Positions 23,521 to 35,430 of a stretch of 64,000 bases of DNA are shown here, piece by piece. Below the pieces are notes generated by a model, which saw only the letters and a program-made list of their open reading frames with translations, was not told the origin of the DNA and ran no database searches. Origin of the DNA: Ophioderma brevispina (Eukaryota; Echinodermata; Ophiuroidea; Amphilepidida; Ophiodermatidae); assembly GCA_023653785.1 (NCBI GenBank), contig JAMKCH010001678.1, positions 44,934-108,933 of the forward strand. The letters run 5' to 3'. Position 1 is the stretch's first letter. Each line of letters opens with the position of its first letter. A program made the position numbers and the translations under genes.

Positions 23521-23552
23521 CACGTTCCATAATTTTTATTGAGATAAATTTT

Positions 23553-23735
23553 AAAGGGCATTCGTGATCGACAGCCTCGTCCCCCCGACTTACCTAAAAA
23601 TGTTGAGATTTTTATGTCATCTGAACCGTTAGCTTAAGTAATTCACGTGTGCCCAATCTTACGTGCAAATTCGGTCGCATCTGTAAGAAATTCGCAATGT
23701 TTGTATTTTCTGTCCGTAAACGGACAGAAATTACA
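23553..23735. mobile_element. Partial TTAA-type MITE, shared with 54116-54240
   Basis: TTTTAAAGGGCATTCGTGAT at 23549 and the following GTTGAGATTTTTAT and CTTACGTGCAAATTCG recur at 54116-54240. A perfect 10 bp stem with a 4 base loop (TTTCTGTCCG/CGGACAGAAA, 23707-23730) follows. Neither copy has a second end that I can identify. Confidence 0.55.
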
Positions 23736-23739
23736 GCAC

Positions 23740-25874
23740 AGGGGCCTATGGGACCATGGGAAACGAGCAATTGCTCATAACACCAAACCGCAAGATCGGG
23801 ATCAACTTAAATTTTGAGAATAAGCTTTTCTCAAGGATAGCTAGTGATCAATGAATAAAACAGAAGGTGCTGAAATCAAGAAACATACCTTTAATATATC
23901 AATTCAACTTAAAATCATCTCAGGAAGCAGCCTTTAACGCTTCAGTGGACAAGGGTTCCTAGGGACCCGCAAATTAAATTTTGCAAGTTTTACGACCAAA
24001 AAACGACATCGTTCGTGTTCAATGTAGATTGGACCTCTTAGAACGCATATTAATTACTTTTTCATTCCACATACACATTTTATGGAAATGAGGCCGCGTT
24101 AATTTGTTCCCTTTGTTCCAAATTTGAAAATAAATATTTTGCCCCTAACTTTTAGGTTTGTTTTGGGATACTAATTTTATTACTTAATTGTTATTGACGT
24201 ATGACCCTGCATGTTGCGGTATAAATTTCGTGCAAACATTTCTTCGGGAAAGTACTTTCCGAGCGCCCCAGTCCACAAATGGGAGTAAGGGAAACCTTGT
24301 CCACGTTAAAGTTGGCTCGGCTCTATGTAGATAACAAACTTGAATGACATATTGACATGAAGTCGACTTGTTATATGTCAAATCTTGAATGTCTTATAAC
24401 ATGTACAATATAAGATTGCTCTCATAGAACTCAGTCATTGTCATCGGTTTTTGGTTCAAAGCTCTCAATGTATAATGGCTCTTGTAGGGGGCTTCATAAA
24501 GCATGTTAACTGTGGAGCACTTTATATAAACTTGCCGAGATGTATTTCAGCATCCCTAAGTGTGAAATACATGGCATTCGAAAAGGCATGTGTTAGGGTT
24601 ATTGATGAATGTTTGTTCATAATGATTCCGCGGCAAAACGGCAATTTCGAAGAAGCACCCATTGTTTGTCCCTGTGTTGTTAACAGGACCAATGTAATGC
24701 CTTAAGCTAATATATATATCATATATCATACCTTTATTAGAATTGAACTAAAAAAACCCACATCTTTAAGCCCTTCAAATCTCCCTTCGTTTTCTCTCTC
24801 ATGGAAAAAACAAATATACAACATCCCTCATAACAAATCTCATAATTACGAATTTTGACAAATCAGAACAATATCAAAGGCCAGGAGATTGCGCTGAACG
24901 TCTTTGCTTGAAAAAGATCACTTTTCAGATATTTGAGTCAAGTGCTGGAAAGGCGTGACCAATTTAGATTCCGTTACTCGTAAGTTCGAGAGAAATTGAA
25001 AACGGAAAACTACGTCCATTTTTAGCAATTTGAAACCACACGATCTCCTATATTACTAATTATGTACCTTTACTTTTCGGAGGAAGTAGTATTAATTTTC
25101 GTAAAAGTGCTCACTAAAAGGCTCATTGCCTTGTTCGGTTGAATAAACAAACAAATTTTATTGCAGCTATATGATGATCACTTTTTGTAGTTATGTGTAA
25201 TAAATTGATTGTAGGGATTGGTCCTTGAGGTTTGCATTTTCATGTCCATTGGTGTCGCTGTTTACCAATTGGTGTTGTGTAGCTATATGTGGTGATTCTT
25301 TCATTTATCTTCTACTTTAAAGTTAATTTGAACGATACCTTCTATACAAAACACTTCGTAATAAGTCAAATGATGTTTCGTGTCAGATATTGAGTTATGT
25401 CCAAAATAATTTCGCTAGAGAAAGAGGTCAAGCTTCAACAGTTTAAGTACACAAAGAAATGTGTTATGTAAAAATTACACAGGTAATGTAAGCATTATAG
25501 TATTTTTTACCAGAGGGTGTATTGAAATAATACACGCTATGGTAAGAGAGTTTGTTACATTTTCCTCTGTATTTCGCGTTTCTATTTGAACGAAACTTGC
25601 TCATGCTTTGCGATAAATGTAGAGAAAAAACGTTTTGTGTTCAGGCCTGTGTTTGGGCATCATATAAAGTAACTTTTGTTTGTACATGACATTTTGTTTG
25701 TTTGTTTGTTTGGTCATTTGGCCTTTCTATTCAGAGAAAAACGTCTATTTAGGACAGGATATTAAAAAGTTGTTTTAATAGCGAATAAACCCAAGTTTGA
25801 AATAACAAGTTAAACTTGAACAGATTTCTGAATATAATTATATTAGGATAACTTTATTTCATTTTTTTTTTCAG
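23740..25874. other. Mostly unique AT-rich DNA, possible intron of the gene at 25889
   Basis: Nothing coding is recognised. The end has a long pyrimidine run and TTTTTTTTTTCAG at 25874, a strong splice acceptor. A short TTTG microsatellite lies near 25695-25712. Confidence 0.4.
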
Positions 25875-25888
25875 AATCAATCAAGGCG

Positions 25889-26380
25889 ATGTTTTGTTAT
25901 CTACGGATCCCTAGACAGACTTGTTTATTCATTGCCTGTAATCTCGTCCTTCTCGCCCGTCAGATTAACGTCGCGAACAGCTCATGCGCAGAAACATCAG
26001 ATATACCAACCCGGATGCAAGCCATCCGAGCAAATCTCGACTACCTCTCGGAAACCTTCTCAGGAGTGCTCAACCGCTCAATTCGTATATCTAGTGATCT
26101 GACGGACGTACAAATTGAAGGGATCCTCTTTCGTTTTGCTGAAATTGCACCGAATGAAGCACGCGAATTTCTAGATTATGTAACTGAAGTGTATGATGAG
26201 ATGATAGAATCGTGGTTGCTAAGGTGTAAAACGCAACACCCCGGGAAGCGCGGAGGCGTTGACGAAAATCCAAATAGCCTGACGGAAGATTCTTCTTATT
26301 CAACAATTTGGGAAGAGTTAAAGCGTGGAGATTCAAAACATCCTTTATATCGTGTGCCTCGTCATCCAAACAGAATATGA
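25889..26380 (+). CDS. Candidate secreted peptide precursor, 163 residues
   Basis: This is the best candidate host gene. The ATG lies 14 bases after a strong acceptor (polypyrimidine run and CAG at 25874), so the whole protein may sit in one exon. Residues 1 to about 30 form a signal peptide (basic start, core CLFIACNLVLLA). Two cysteines remain (C33, C113), bracketing a mostly helical, acidic stretch (40-110). NSS at 30 and NRS at 62 are possible glycosylation sites. KR sites occur at 120-121 and 145-146; the first is preceded by G119, an amidation donor. This splits off a 23-residue acidic linker and a basic 17-residue tail. Residues 114-121 read KTQHPGKR; QHPGKR is the TRH precursor motif, but cleavage before Q would normally need KR. 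I do not recognise the family. Alternatives are a small helical secreted factor or a chance ORF; its length, signal peptide and splice acceptor argue for a gene. Confidence 0.6.
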   Translation: MFCYLRIPRQTCLFIACNLVLLARQINVANSSCAETSDIPTRMQAIRANLDYLSETFSGVLNRSIRISSDLTDVQIEGILFRFAEIAPNEAREFLDYVTEVYDEMIESWLLRCKTQHPGKRGGVDENPNSLTEDSSYSTIWEELKRGDSKHPLYRVPRHPNRI

Positions 26381-26505
26381 CTTGGCCCACTAGAAGGCGT
26401 GTGACGTGTATGCCCTGTAGTGTGTACCCAAAGAAAAATCAACGTATTTATAGTTTATGCTTAGTAAGATAAACACTTTTACATATTATTGAATTCCATT
26501 TAAGT
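26371..26505 (+). repeat. 3' UTR segment, duplicated at 26817-26945
   Basis: From the last two codons of the candidate gene onward (CAGAATATGACTTGGCCC) the sequence recurs 446 bp downstream. Shared blocks are CGTGTGACGTGTATGC, GTAGTGTGTACCCAAAGAAA and ATATTATTGAATTCC. The second copy keeps AGA ATA and a stop (TAA instead of TGA), but no related coding sequence precedes it. Confidence 0.8.
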
Positions 26506-27139
26506 TCAATGCACATTTCTTAGTGAAGTAATAATTATTTAAAGACATTCTCCAATATATAACGGTAACAAGTAGTATATACTTATTGTATAATTGTATG
26601 CATTAGTTTTAGTTTTAAGTTAACAACTCCCCATGGGTATGTATACTGCCTGTAGGCTTTTGGAAGAAGCCCTTTTTGATTTTTTTTTTTTTTTTAGAAT
26701 TGCACAAAAATGGAAATAAATTTAAGTAGTTAAGGACAGGAACAATATAATGGACCAATATTTTCAAGAAACGACATGTATGTGTGAAAACAGACATTTA
26801 AACATTTCGGAGCTACCAGAATATAACTTGGCCCGCTAAAAGACGTGTGACGTGTATGCTCTGTAGTGTGTACCCAAAGAAAAATCAACGTATTTATAGT
26901 TTATGCTAAGAGAAACGCTTTCTCATATTATTGAATTCCGTTTGAGGGCGGTGTTTGTTTCAATTTTGCAGAAGGTCACTAATAATCGCTTTCCAAGAGA
27001 CACATGCTCGGTTTTAACAAAATATAAAAAATATTGAATTTGCTCTCAAATGATTGATTAAAACATAGGAAGAACAAAACATATTTGTACATATATCAAA
27101 ATGCTGTATCATAATACCGTACACATAAAGTCATATTAA

Positions 27140-27674
27140 AGCGGCACTGGCACATGTTCACAAAAAATGATTTTTTTTTTCAATTTGCTCTCAAATGATA
27201 GTCTAGGCCATTGGAAGAATAGAGACACATTTTACACATAAAAATAACATAATCAAAAACAGATAGGGACGTTAATAGGAGGTTAAAGACATCCAGGTAA
27301 TTTGTAGGCTAACTTTTAAGTTTGCCATAACTTTAATCAACAAATGTGTATAGTACATGAATAACATAGACTCGTACGCATTGAAAATAAAACCACAAAA
27401 GTCACAGACCGGTCAAACAGGTTGCATGAAATGGGAAATATGCATACGGCGTGCGTTTTCTTGTGTTAACTTAAACGCCATTTCCGTCCTCTACCGAATT
27501 AATGTCGCCGGCGACATTAAAAAAATAATTGTTCTGTTTACCCATAAGGACGCTGATTTGGTCTTAATCATTTCAGGTGAAGGCTAATGTATATAAAAGC
27601 TTTACAACCATGCAAAAATATCGATTTTGAAAAATCTTGAGGGCACACTATTTTTCAAATGTGCCAGTGTCTCT
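27140..27674. mobile_element. TTAA-flanked MITE (about 535 bp)
   Basis: The left end is AGCGGCACTGGCACATG and the right end on the minus strand is AGAGACACTGGCACATTTG. TTAA is present on both sides (27136-27139 and 27675-27678). The interior has no recognised protein; part of it (27181-27250) also resembles the flank at 27040-27110. Confidence 0.75.
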
Positions 27675-27855
27675 TTAAGATGGCAAACACTAACCAAGAT
27701 GTTGGCCTTTATTGTAAATAATGCTTTAATCACCAAATGTGTTCAAACTTCCTTATTACTTGAACATAGTCATAGTCATTGATGCCATAGCCACAAAGGT
27801 GACAGATCGGTCAAACAGCGTGCATACAACTAATCAAATCTTTTGTGTATTTTCT

Positions 27856-28283
27856 CCGGGGGGCACTTGTATTCAAAGGTAGAATGATGCGTGAACAAGA
27901 AACGCGTAAAAAAGGGGTCCCTTTTTCCAACAGGCGATGTACGCGCGTACATTGTTTAGGGTGTCAAAAACAGCAAACATGGGGAAAAGGGGATGTTTTT
28001 TCTTACCCTAAAATTATGAACGGTACGTGTTTAGGGTATCTCATTAAGCAGGATCAAAATCATCAAACATATGGTAACGAACGTCGGAAGTCATGCAAAG
28101 TAAGATACTAAAGGGTATATTAACAACACAATGCATTGTTTACTTGTTTATGGTAGAAAAACAGAAAAAAAACTTGTTAGATGGTATGGTTTAGCTTGTT
28201 TTTAGTCCTGACATCCGTGTTTAGGGTGCATTTTGAAAGTCCAGGCACCCTTCCTATCCCCTTTGAATACCAATGCCCCCGGG
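27856..28283. mobile_element. MITE with CCGGGGGGCACTT ends
   Basis: CCGGGGGGCACTTGTATTCA at the left faces a diverged copy at the right (CTTTGAATACCAATGCCCCC). The interior repeats GTTTAGGGT several times (about 27953, 28028, 28208 and 28220). Ends of this kind recur in many marine invertebrate genomes, as far as I recall; no transposase is encoded. Confidence 0.75.
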
Positions 28284-28501
28284 GTATTTTCTTGTGTTTT
28301 AACCATTGTACCAAAGTGTTGTGAATAAAAGCACTCCTCGGTGCATACTTTTTACAAAAATCATACATTTACATCAATTTGTCGATTTTGACTAAGCATT
28401 ATTGCACCGGCAAAATGGTTTTTAAAATAAATTAGGGCTCACGCTTTTCAAAACGTGCTGTTCTTTTTTAAGTTTATTTTAATGGGACTAATATATTAGG
28501 T

Positions 28502-28797
28502 CAGTGGCGTACCGAGGCAGTCGATCCAGAGGGGGGCAATTTCCAAATCGTCCCGCCAGAGGGGCAAAATTAGTAAATCATCCCGGTGATTTGCTCGAAT
28601 TAAGTCTGAATTTGATAAAATGCGCGCGTTAGCGCGCGAAATTGCCGAATTTACTTTAATTTTGCCCAAATTTGGCCTGAAATTGTTTGAAATTCCCCGA
28701 AAAGAGAGATAAAAGTGCACATTTTGGCCCATATCGTCCCGCTTTTTCGAGCCATAGGGGGCAACTGCCCCCCCCCGCCCCCCGCTCGTACGCACTG
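28502..28797. mobile_element. hAT-type MITE with 8 bp target duplication
   Basis: It starts CAGTGGCGTACCGAG, ends CTCGTACGCACTG, and is flanked by TATTAGGT on both sides (28494-28501 and 28798-28805). An 8 bp duplication and CAG-type ends fit the hAT superfamily. The ends are related to those of the element at 43569. The interior has G-rich and C-rich runs near the ends and no coding sequence. Confidence 0.88.
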
Positions 28798-28865
28798 TAT
28801 TAGGTATATCATCCCATCTTTTATAGTAGATTTTTCACAGTTGTTTTCCCCCAACTCCAAGAGAG

Positions 28866-29560
28866 TGAAAAACTTTGATTTGATTGGCACGTTCCCTAAA
28901 TATGGCGGATAAAAGGAACAGCAAACGATAACTTGTCGATTGCACTCCAGAAGGAATACGACACAGACACAAAAGATATGGCTTCAAAACAGCCACTTAA
29001 TGGATTGTACGGGTTCACTAGGGTTTACTTAAAATTTTTGGGAGAAAATCATGGTGTTTGTGTGGACGGCGGAAACGAGATAAAGTCAATGGAAGATAGT
29101 GGTCTTTGAAATATTCGATAAATCCCGAGACACTTGAAATGCAATTCTAATGAGAACTCACGTGGTTTACTTAAATCATGTGTCAATTATGCGTTTCACA
29201 CTACATGACAAACAGCACAAGGTCAACGGTGCCATTTTAAACAAGTTGTTTTCAGGGTATCACGCTTGCCTCTTTCGTTGCCATTAAATGTTCCCGAACT
29301 TGTCCCAAATTCAACGTGGTAATAAGGTGCTTCCAATTTTTATTACATTACTCATTTCCGTCCATCCAACCACACCAATTTTCGCCTAAACATTTAGAGT
29401 AGATCCTGACAAACTCCTAAAGTTCACTTAGGCGACTATCGGCGCCTTTTGACTTTCCTCTGCCTGTATTCCTTCTGGAGTACAATCCGGCAAGTTATCA
29501 TTAGCCAGCATCTTTAACCCGCCATATTAAGGGAATACAAAATCAAATTAAACGTTTGTC
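28866..29560. mobile_element. Foldback element, arms about 230 bp
   Basis: The left arm (28866-29095) and right arm (29350-29560) are inverted copies, about 70 percent alike by eye. Shared landmarks in opposite orientation are CTCCAGAAGGAATAC, GATAACTTG.CG, TATGGCGG and GAAAAT..TGGTGT. No recognisable protein lies between them. Confidence 0.7.
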
Positions 29561-30784
29561 GAACCACTTGATTCTGGGAAACATCATCTGTTTAAAAACC
29601 CCCACTTTGACAATAATTACGTAATGTGTAACCAAGAACGCCTGATACAATTTAAACAATTTGTGAATCTAAATTGCTTTTCTGCATGTTGCAATACTAA
29701 TGGCCAGTGTGTGTATGAAAGAATTTTCATAGCTGATCCAGGAAGATTTATCACCACATTTCAGACAAAATAATGGAACAGAAACCGGTTTAACTGTGTA
29801 AATCCGGATCCCATTGGGAATGGGTACAAAGGACCGCCGCGAAAATCGTTCATATCTACCTAATTTCTTCACCAAATTCCTTCTTTTTTTCAGGCATAGA
29901 AAGTCGAAAATATTCAGATCATGGAAACATCAACTGTGTACTGTGTCACAGTTGAGTAAACAGATCAGGGTCAAATTTTGTGTTTTTTCATGCACAATTT
30001 TTTTTTATTCACTTTGTATAACTCTGTACCATAGACACAATATGTTTTGTAAGTGCAACAAAGGCCTAGTCTCCGCGTGACCGGCTATTGAACCCCATAT
30101 CAATGTCACCCATGGAAATATGCAAGAAGTCTCGCTTAATTTGAAATCTACTATAATAAAAAGTGACTAGAATTGATTTTGTAGATATTTGGATTGTTTT
30201 ATATCATGGAATTAAGGCAATGATGTATGGTTTCTGGAGATATATCACAAAACAATTAAATATTCACCAATTTTGATTATAAATCAACAAAATTAAAAAA
30301 AATTGCTATAGCGATTGCAGACAAATCGATTTTGTATGTAAGACCAGACTAATTATAATCGGGGATTCCATATATTAATTATTAAAATGCCGATTACAAC
30401 AAATGTCGATCATCTACACCTAAACCACTTCGAAGGAATTTCAGTTTATTAAAACAGAAACTGAATGGTATCAAACTAAAAAAATGAGGGCCATTATTGC
30501 TTTAAAGTGTTTCACATATTCTTATGTCTCAAAATTAAACGACCAAAACCTTTTCGGTTGATCATTGTGCAATCTATATCAGGGTGTTTCGCTGGAAAGT
30601 TATGTTTATGAATTATACATTTTCCTTGCAATCACTTTTTTACACATGTTTAAATTTCTCCACACCAATTTTCAAATCCTATACATCAACTTTTAATTCC
30701 TGAACGTTTGGTGGAAATTCTTCTTAAAATATATCTGTCAAATAAAATTTTAGACATGTTTAGATTTTATACATAAAGGTACGT
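29561..30784. other. AT-rich DNA, nothing recognised
   Basis: Only chance ORFs are present (up to 88 residues), with no repeat partner inside the window. Confidence 0.4.
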
Positions 30785-31458
30785 AAAGACCCCCCCCCAA
30801 AAAAAAAAAAGTAACCAGCATGTCTAAGTACCTACCCCCATAAGTTACAAACCATTGGTCTATGCACGAAAACATAAAAAGATATCAATAGTCTGTTTTT
30901 TCTACAAATTATGACACCTTTCTTGCTCCATTGTGATCAATATCGCCAGCACAATGCCCATTTTACGAAAATGTGTCAGATTTTCAAAGTTGCACCTGAA
31001 GACATTATTACCACCATGCGTAAAGGAAAGGGACAAACACTTCACACATCAATTCTTTCAAGAGTGATCTTTCCTTCATCTGAGGCACCCTGCCCACTAA
31101 AATTTTGTAAATTTACAAGTGGAAAGCTACTCCTATTAATTTTAGTGCTTGATTGAATCAGCACAATTGGGTGGTACAACCATTTCTACCCCTTGTATGG
31201 TAAGATCCGTTTAAAAAAACCGGGAAGAATGCGGTCTTTCACTGAATGGCAATCAATATGGCTATACCTTTTATTGCAACTTTTTTAAGGAAAGATTTTC
31301 TTATAATGGGTATTGTGTTGGCATATTGGATCCCGCAATGGGGCAAGAAGGGTATCAAATTTACTAAGAAAACAACTAGTGATATCAGTTTATGTTTTCG
31401 TGCAGACATTGTTTGTAACTCATGGGGGTATTTAGACATGCTGATTACTTTTTTTAAT
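30785..31458. mobile_element. TIR element, family of 62555-63092, copy 1
   Basis: The left arm starts AAAGACCCCCCCC, then an A-run and AAGTAACCAGCATGTCTAAG. Its reverse complement forms the right arm, from about 31457 back to 31255 (GTAATCAGCATGTCTAAATA). Arms are about 170 bp or longer. The right end lacks the GGGGGTCTTT terminus, so this copy is truncated there. ORFs at 30911-31156 and 31246-31464 fall in the arms and are not conserved. Confidence 0.8.
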
Positions 31459-31641
31459 ATGTAATTGTAATTCCAATATGAACTCTATGTAAAAATATCT
31501 CCAATACGTTAGGAATTGAAACTCGGCGTGGAATTGTTGACATATTTTCAAAGTCTCGTGTACCCCATTCTATTGTTTAAGAATAGAGGATAATTTGAAT
31601 CAAATATTATGTCATTGAAGATTCGATATATTTGTATTTAA

Positions 31642-32082
31642 AGGGGTAAGCAGCGATTTTGCTGATCCGAAACATTGAAAAAATCATCAAATTCGTATTT
31701 TGGTGGATGTGCTACATAACCTGCAAGTGTTGGCTTGAATTCCCCATATCCCGGATTAAAGACAAGGCCAGATTTATAAGTGTAAGACTGTGAACCATGA
31801 CATGACATTTTGACCTAAACATGACATCATTGGTCTTTGTTTATCTGTACTGGTGTAAACCCAATGCTGTTTAGTGTAGATTGAGAGCGCCGTCGCTGTC
31901 TGTCTATTTGCGGGTGTGGACAATTCCTCAAGTACTTTTTTTTCACTATCTTGTGTTTTTGGTCCTACATTAAGTAGTTATATGGAATTGTTAAATACTT
32001 ATCTTTGATTTATAAGCTAAAAAATGCATTTTCTTTTTGTTTTTTTATTCTCATTGCATTTTGCCATATCGTTGCTTACCCT
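31642..32082. mobile_element. TTAA-flanked MITE (about 440 bp)
   Basis: AGGGGTAAGCAGCGAT at the left pairs with ATCGTTGCTTACCCT at the right. TTAA lies at 31638-31641 and 32083-32086. The body is T-rich and non-coding. The pattern is piggyBac-like. Confidence 0.75.
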
Positions 32083-32609
32083 TTAATTAATCTCTGTACT
32101 CTCATAACAACGGTTCACTTTTGTTTCAGTCCTTTGTAATGTAGGAAGTTAAAGTTTGCACGAGAATTAATATTTATAATAGTTTTGTTATTAATAACGG
32201 CTACCGCAATGGCAGTACAATTTTACTGTAGCCGTCGACAAAATTGACCGATTACCGGTTCCTGCTGCATCTGTATATTATCTAATGGGCGTCACCACGC
32301 ACTATACATAACCACACCAAGAAACGCATGCGTAAAAAGATTTCGACGTCTGATGTAATTTCCAACCGAGGTGGAACAGATGCTTGAAACTACGCTGGGT
32401 AACGTTTCACATAAAAATTAATGGTATAGAAATGTAGAATCATTACAACGGAAAAGAAGCAACCGGGACCCCGATCGAAATTGACATCAAAAGGTTAATT
32501 TTTAATTGATAATGTATCCGGTTGCTTGATAATTATTCCCCATATTGAATTCGACACGCATGCTACTTGCCGTTGGTGTGATGATCTCAGGTCACATACA
32601 GTCACTTTC

Positions 32610-32800
32610 TGGGACACCATGTATAATCATTATAGTCCCTGCGTACTCACAGTTCCGGCGACAACGGTAAGGAAGAGGGCACTCATTCAGTTGACTCTTC
32701 ACGCAACATTAGTTTCACGCTTATCCGTTATCGTCTATGGAACGCGACTATGGCTCCCCGCGGACTATAGCACCACTGCTTTCACACCGGTACGGGCACA
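32610..32800 (-). repeat. Dispersed repeat, inverted relative to 39690-39860 and 42044-42214
   Basis: CAGTTGACTCTTCACGCAAC and the following ATTAGTTTCACGCTT and CGTCTATGGA appear here, and in reverse complement in both units of the 2.35 kb tandem duplication. The ORF at 32526-32867 (113 residues) crosses it and is not supported as a gene. Confidence 0.7.
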
Positions 32801-32869
32801 ACAAACTCGGAATTTTAAGGGGCGTGTTTCCGATCGTCTTTGGAACGCCCTGATTACCCGGAAGTAAGT

Positions 32870-33628
32870 CGATTTTGATATCCAGATCAAAGGCCGTATT
32901 TTTCTCATTGTCGTCTCCTGAATTTTGAGCCCTCTAATCCATTTCATTCCCAAGAATAAACAAAAACCGCCGTTTTAGTGGTTTAACCACTTTTATTAGC
33001 ACAGTATTGAATAGGGCTTTGCAACACGCATTATTGAGTCTACCATCAAAACCCAAGTTTGTTTCCCACGGTACTTGATGTGTTGTATGTGCAAGTGCCA
33101 GGCTCTCATATAAGTAGAGAACACAATACACATAAATGGAACAACCCCTTTAATTACACGATCGCGCGTCTCAGTGCCTTATTAGTAGATTTACTTCGTA
33201 CCCACATTGGTTCGCTTTTCCAATGGAGCTCTTCTGATACATTATTCCAGCATTTGTATTTGTTAGCAAAGGATAAGAATTGCGCATGGTGCATCAAGAC
33301 CTGGTTTGTGGGTTTTGTTTGTTTTGCAAGCTTAGATTTACACAGTAACCACAGAGAGAGCCACACTATTTTCAAGGTTCAATATTTCATTCCGTGCAAT
33401 CACATCTTAAATTGAAATGCACGCTATCAGTGTATTACTAAATTATTCATAGTTTTTTTCCTAGACTATGCTAATTGCATTAGACAAGCATTTCTATTAC
33501 AATCAATATAGGGTTATTACGGGACGATCAGCACAATATCCCATCTTTTAAGATGAATTTTTTTGCACTTATCAGTCCATCCCTTGAATAAGTCGCTACG
33601 ATTACAATAATGTCACCTGATCAATCAA
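32870..33628. other. No recognised feature
   Basis: The 118-residue ORF at 33059-33415 has no signal peptide, motif or composition that would set it apart from chance. A perfect short palindrome AGTGGTTTAACCACT lies at about 32977. Confidence 0.35.
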
Positions 33629-33630
33629 TA

Positions 33631-34324
33631 CTGGTGACCCAATAAAAACTTTACCAAAATGAAAGTGGGAATATTTTTATAATCTTGGCTTTTGTTGTTT
33701 CTCCTCCCCCTGGGTCTATGACTCCCTCTTGCACTGCCCCCCCGTTTTCCTTTTTCGTTTCGTGGTTTCAAGATATGGTCCACGACAAATAAAGTCAAAG
33801 CACAACAGACGTGTCCACGGGCATCATTTTTCTTAGCATGGAAATCCCCAATTCCCGATCTTGTCCTACCCCCCCCCCCCGCCCTGACACCAAGACAGAA
33901 AACTGATATTCAGCACAACTGCAATGCTATCGTTTCAGATTTGAAGGCTCTGTTTCCAACAACAATTTAATTTGTACTTATTAATTCCATCATGAAATAC
34001 GCATGGACAAGTCTGCATTGTGCTAAAATACCAGTTTTCTGTATTGTGTCAGGGCGGGGGGGGGGGGGGGGTGGACTCGATCTGATCGATTGGGCATTAG
34101 GGATTTCCATGCCTAAGAAAAATGATTCTCCGTGAACAAGTCTTTTGCTGACTAATTGTTCGTTGGACCATATTCTGAGACCACGCAACAAGTGAACAAT
34201 TTTTTTCAGGCGAGATGCTCAATTACCCTTCCTTTATGAGAAATAAAATCCACAGATTCACTTATTAAAAAAAGTGGAAAATATCACTTTCATTTTTGGG
34301 TAAAGTTTTTATTGGGTCAACCTG
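33631..34324. mobile_element. Tc1/mariner-type MITE with long inverted arms
   Basis: The left end, CTGGTGACCCAATAAAAACT, faces a right end that reads CAGGTTGACCCAATAAAAAC on the minus strand. TA flanks both ends (33629-33630 and 34325-34326). The arms run for roughly 300 bp and include the C-run (about 33870) and matching G-run (about 34053), plus ATCATTTTTCTTAG.CATGG. No transposase was found. Confidence 0.8.
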
Positions 34325-35430
34325 TATAAGGACACGAAGTCTTTATAATTTGTATGGCGTAATTCTAGGTGAATTCTGACTCAAAATATAACACATTAAA
34401 AAGTTTTAAAAGCAATACTGTTAACAACTGCTTAATCCACAAATATTACCGTGTAGAAATGGAATATTCAATTGGAGGGCCTACCGTTTCGATCCTATAG
34501 CGCGAAATTCCATTGGAGGGAAATCTTGTTAGATCTAAACGCCAGGCCCTTTCATTTAACATTTCATCAAACTATAACACAGTTATGATTTGAATTTTTG
34601 GTTTGATTTCCAACTTGCTGTTTATGATTTGCGATTGGCTATTTTATCTGAATACACAATTCTTCAACACACTCGGTAAAACACACATTGCATAACTGCA
34701 GCCAAATTGCTTCCCCCGGCTTGTGATATTATGAATTATGCACCGTCTTCTGCTTCTTTTTGCGGCGGGAACTACTGCACTGAACTATTCCACACGACCA
34801 GACGCTGGGCTCTGGGTCCAAATGTACCAAAATATTGATTCTGATGTATTTTCAAATTATTATCTTTGCAACATATTATTACGCACCTTTAGTTCAATTT
34901 TCTTTACTGCAATAGAATATTTCCACTGTTCTTTAACGCAATGTATAGGTTATTCTTTTAGAGAGTTTGCTTCTTTGTATTTTCTATAGATTTGTGTTCA
35001 AGTTAATAGAGGTCTTTCACCTCACTCATGCATACCTATAACAAAAAGGTGTTAGTTCCCGTAGCATTCGTCATTCATAGCAATTTAATACCGACCTCAC
35101 AGTACTTGTGCTATTCAAATTAGTGTGACCCATACTTTTATGCATACATTCCCAACTCCATGTCGTTCATTAGATTTAGAAGTATCCCTAAATTAGGAGT
35201 GGACTTGGCATTTGCCGGAAAGATGGCCGCTATTCCGAAAGGTGGAAGACCTCATTGTATTTCGCACTATATTAAGAAAATACTTATCGAAAACGAAAAA
35301 GATTAAGCCCGGTTCAAAGTCGTATTACTTTCAATAGTATTGAAATCTCAAAATTAAGATTACCATGATGTCACAGCATTACTTTTTAAGGTTGTGTTTA
35401 GCCTTATAACTTCCCCACAGTGCACAAATA

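Noticed and set aside
26091..26390. 99-residue minus-strand ORF
   Set aside because: It is antisense to the candidate gene, which has the signal peptide and splice acceptor.
32526..32867. 113-residue ORF as a gene
   Set aside because: It crosses a dispersed repeat that recurs inverted at 39690 and 42044, and no domain is visible.
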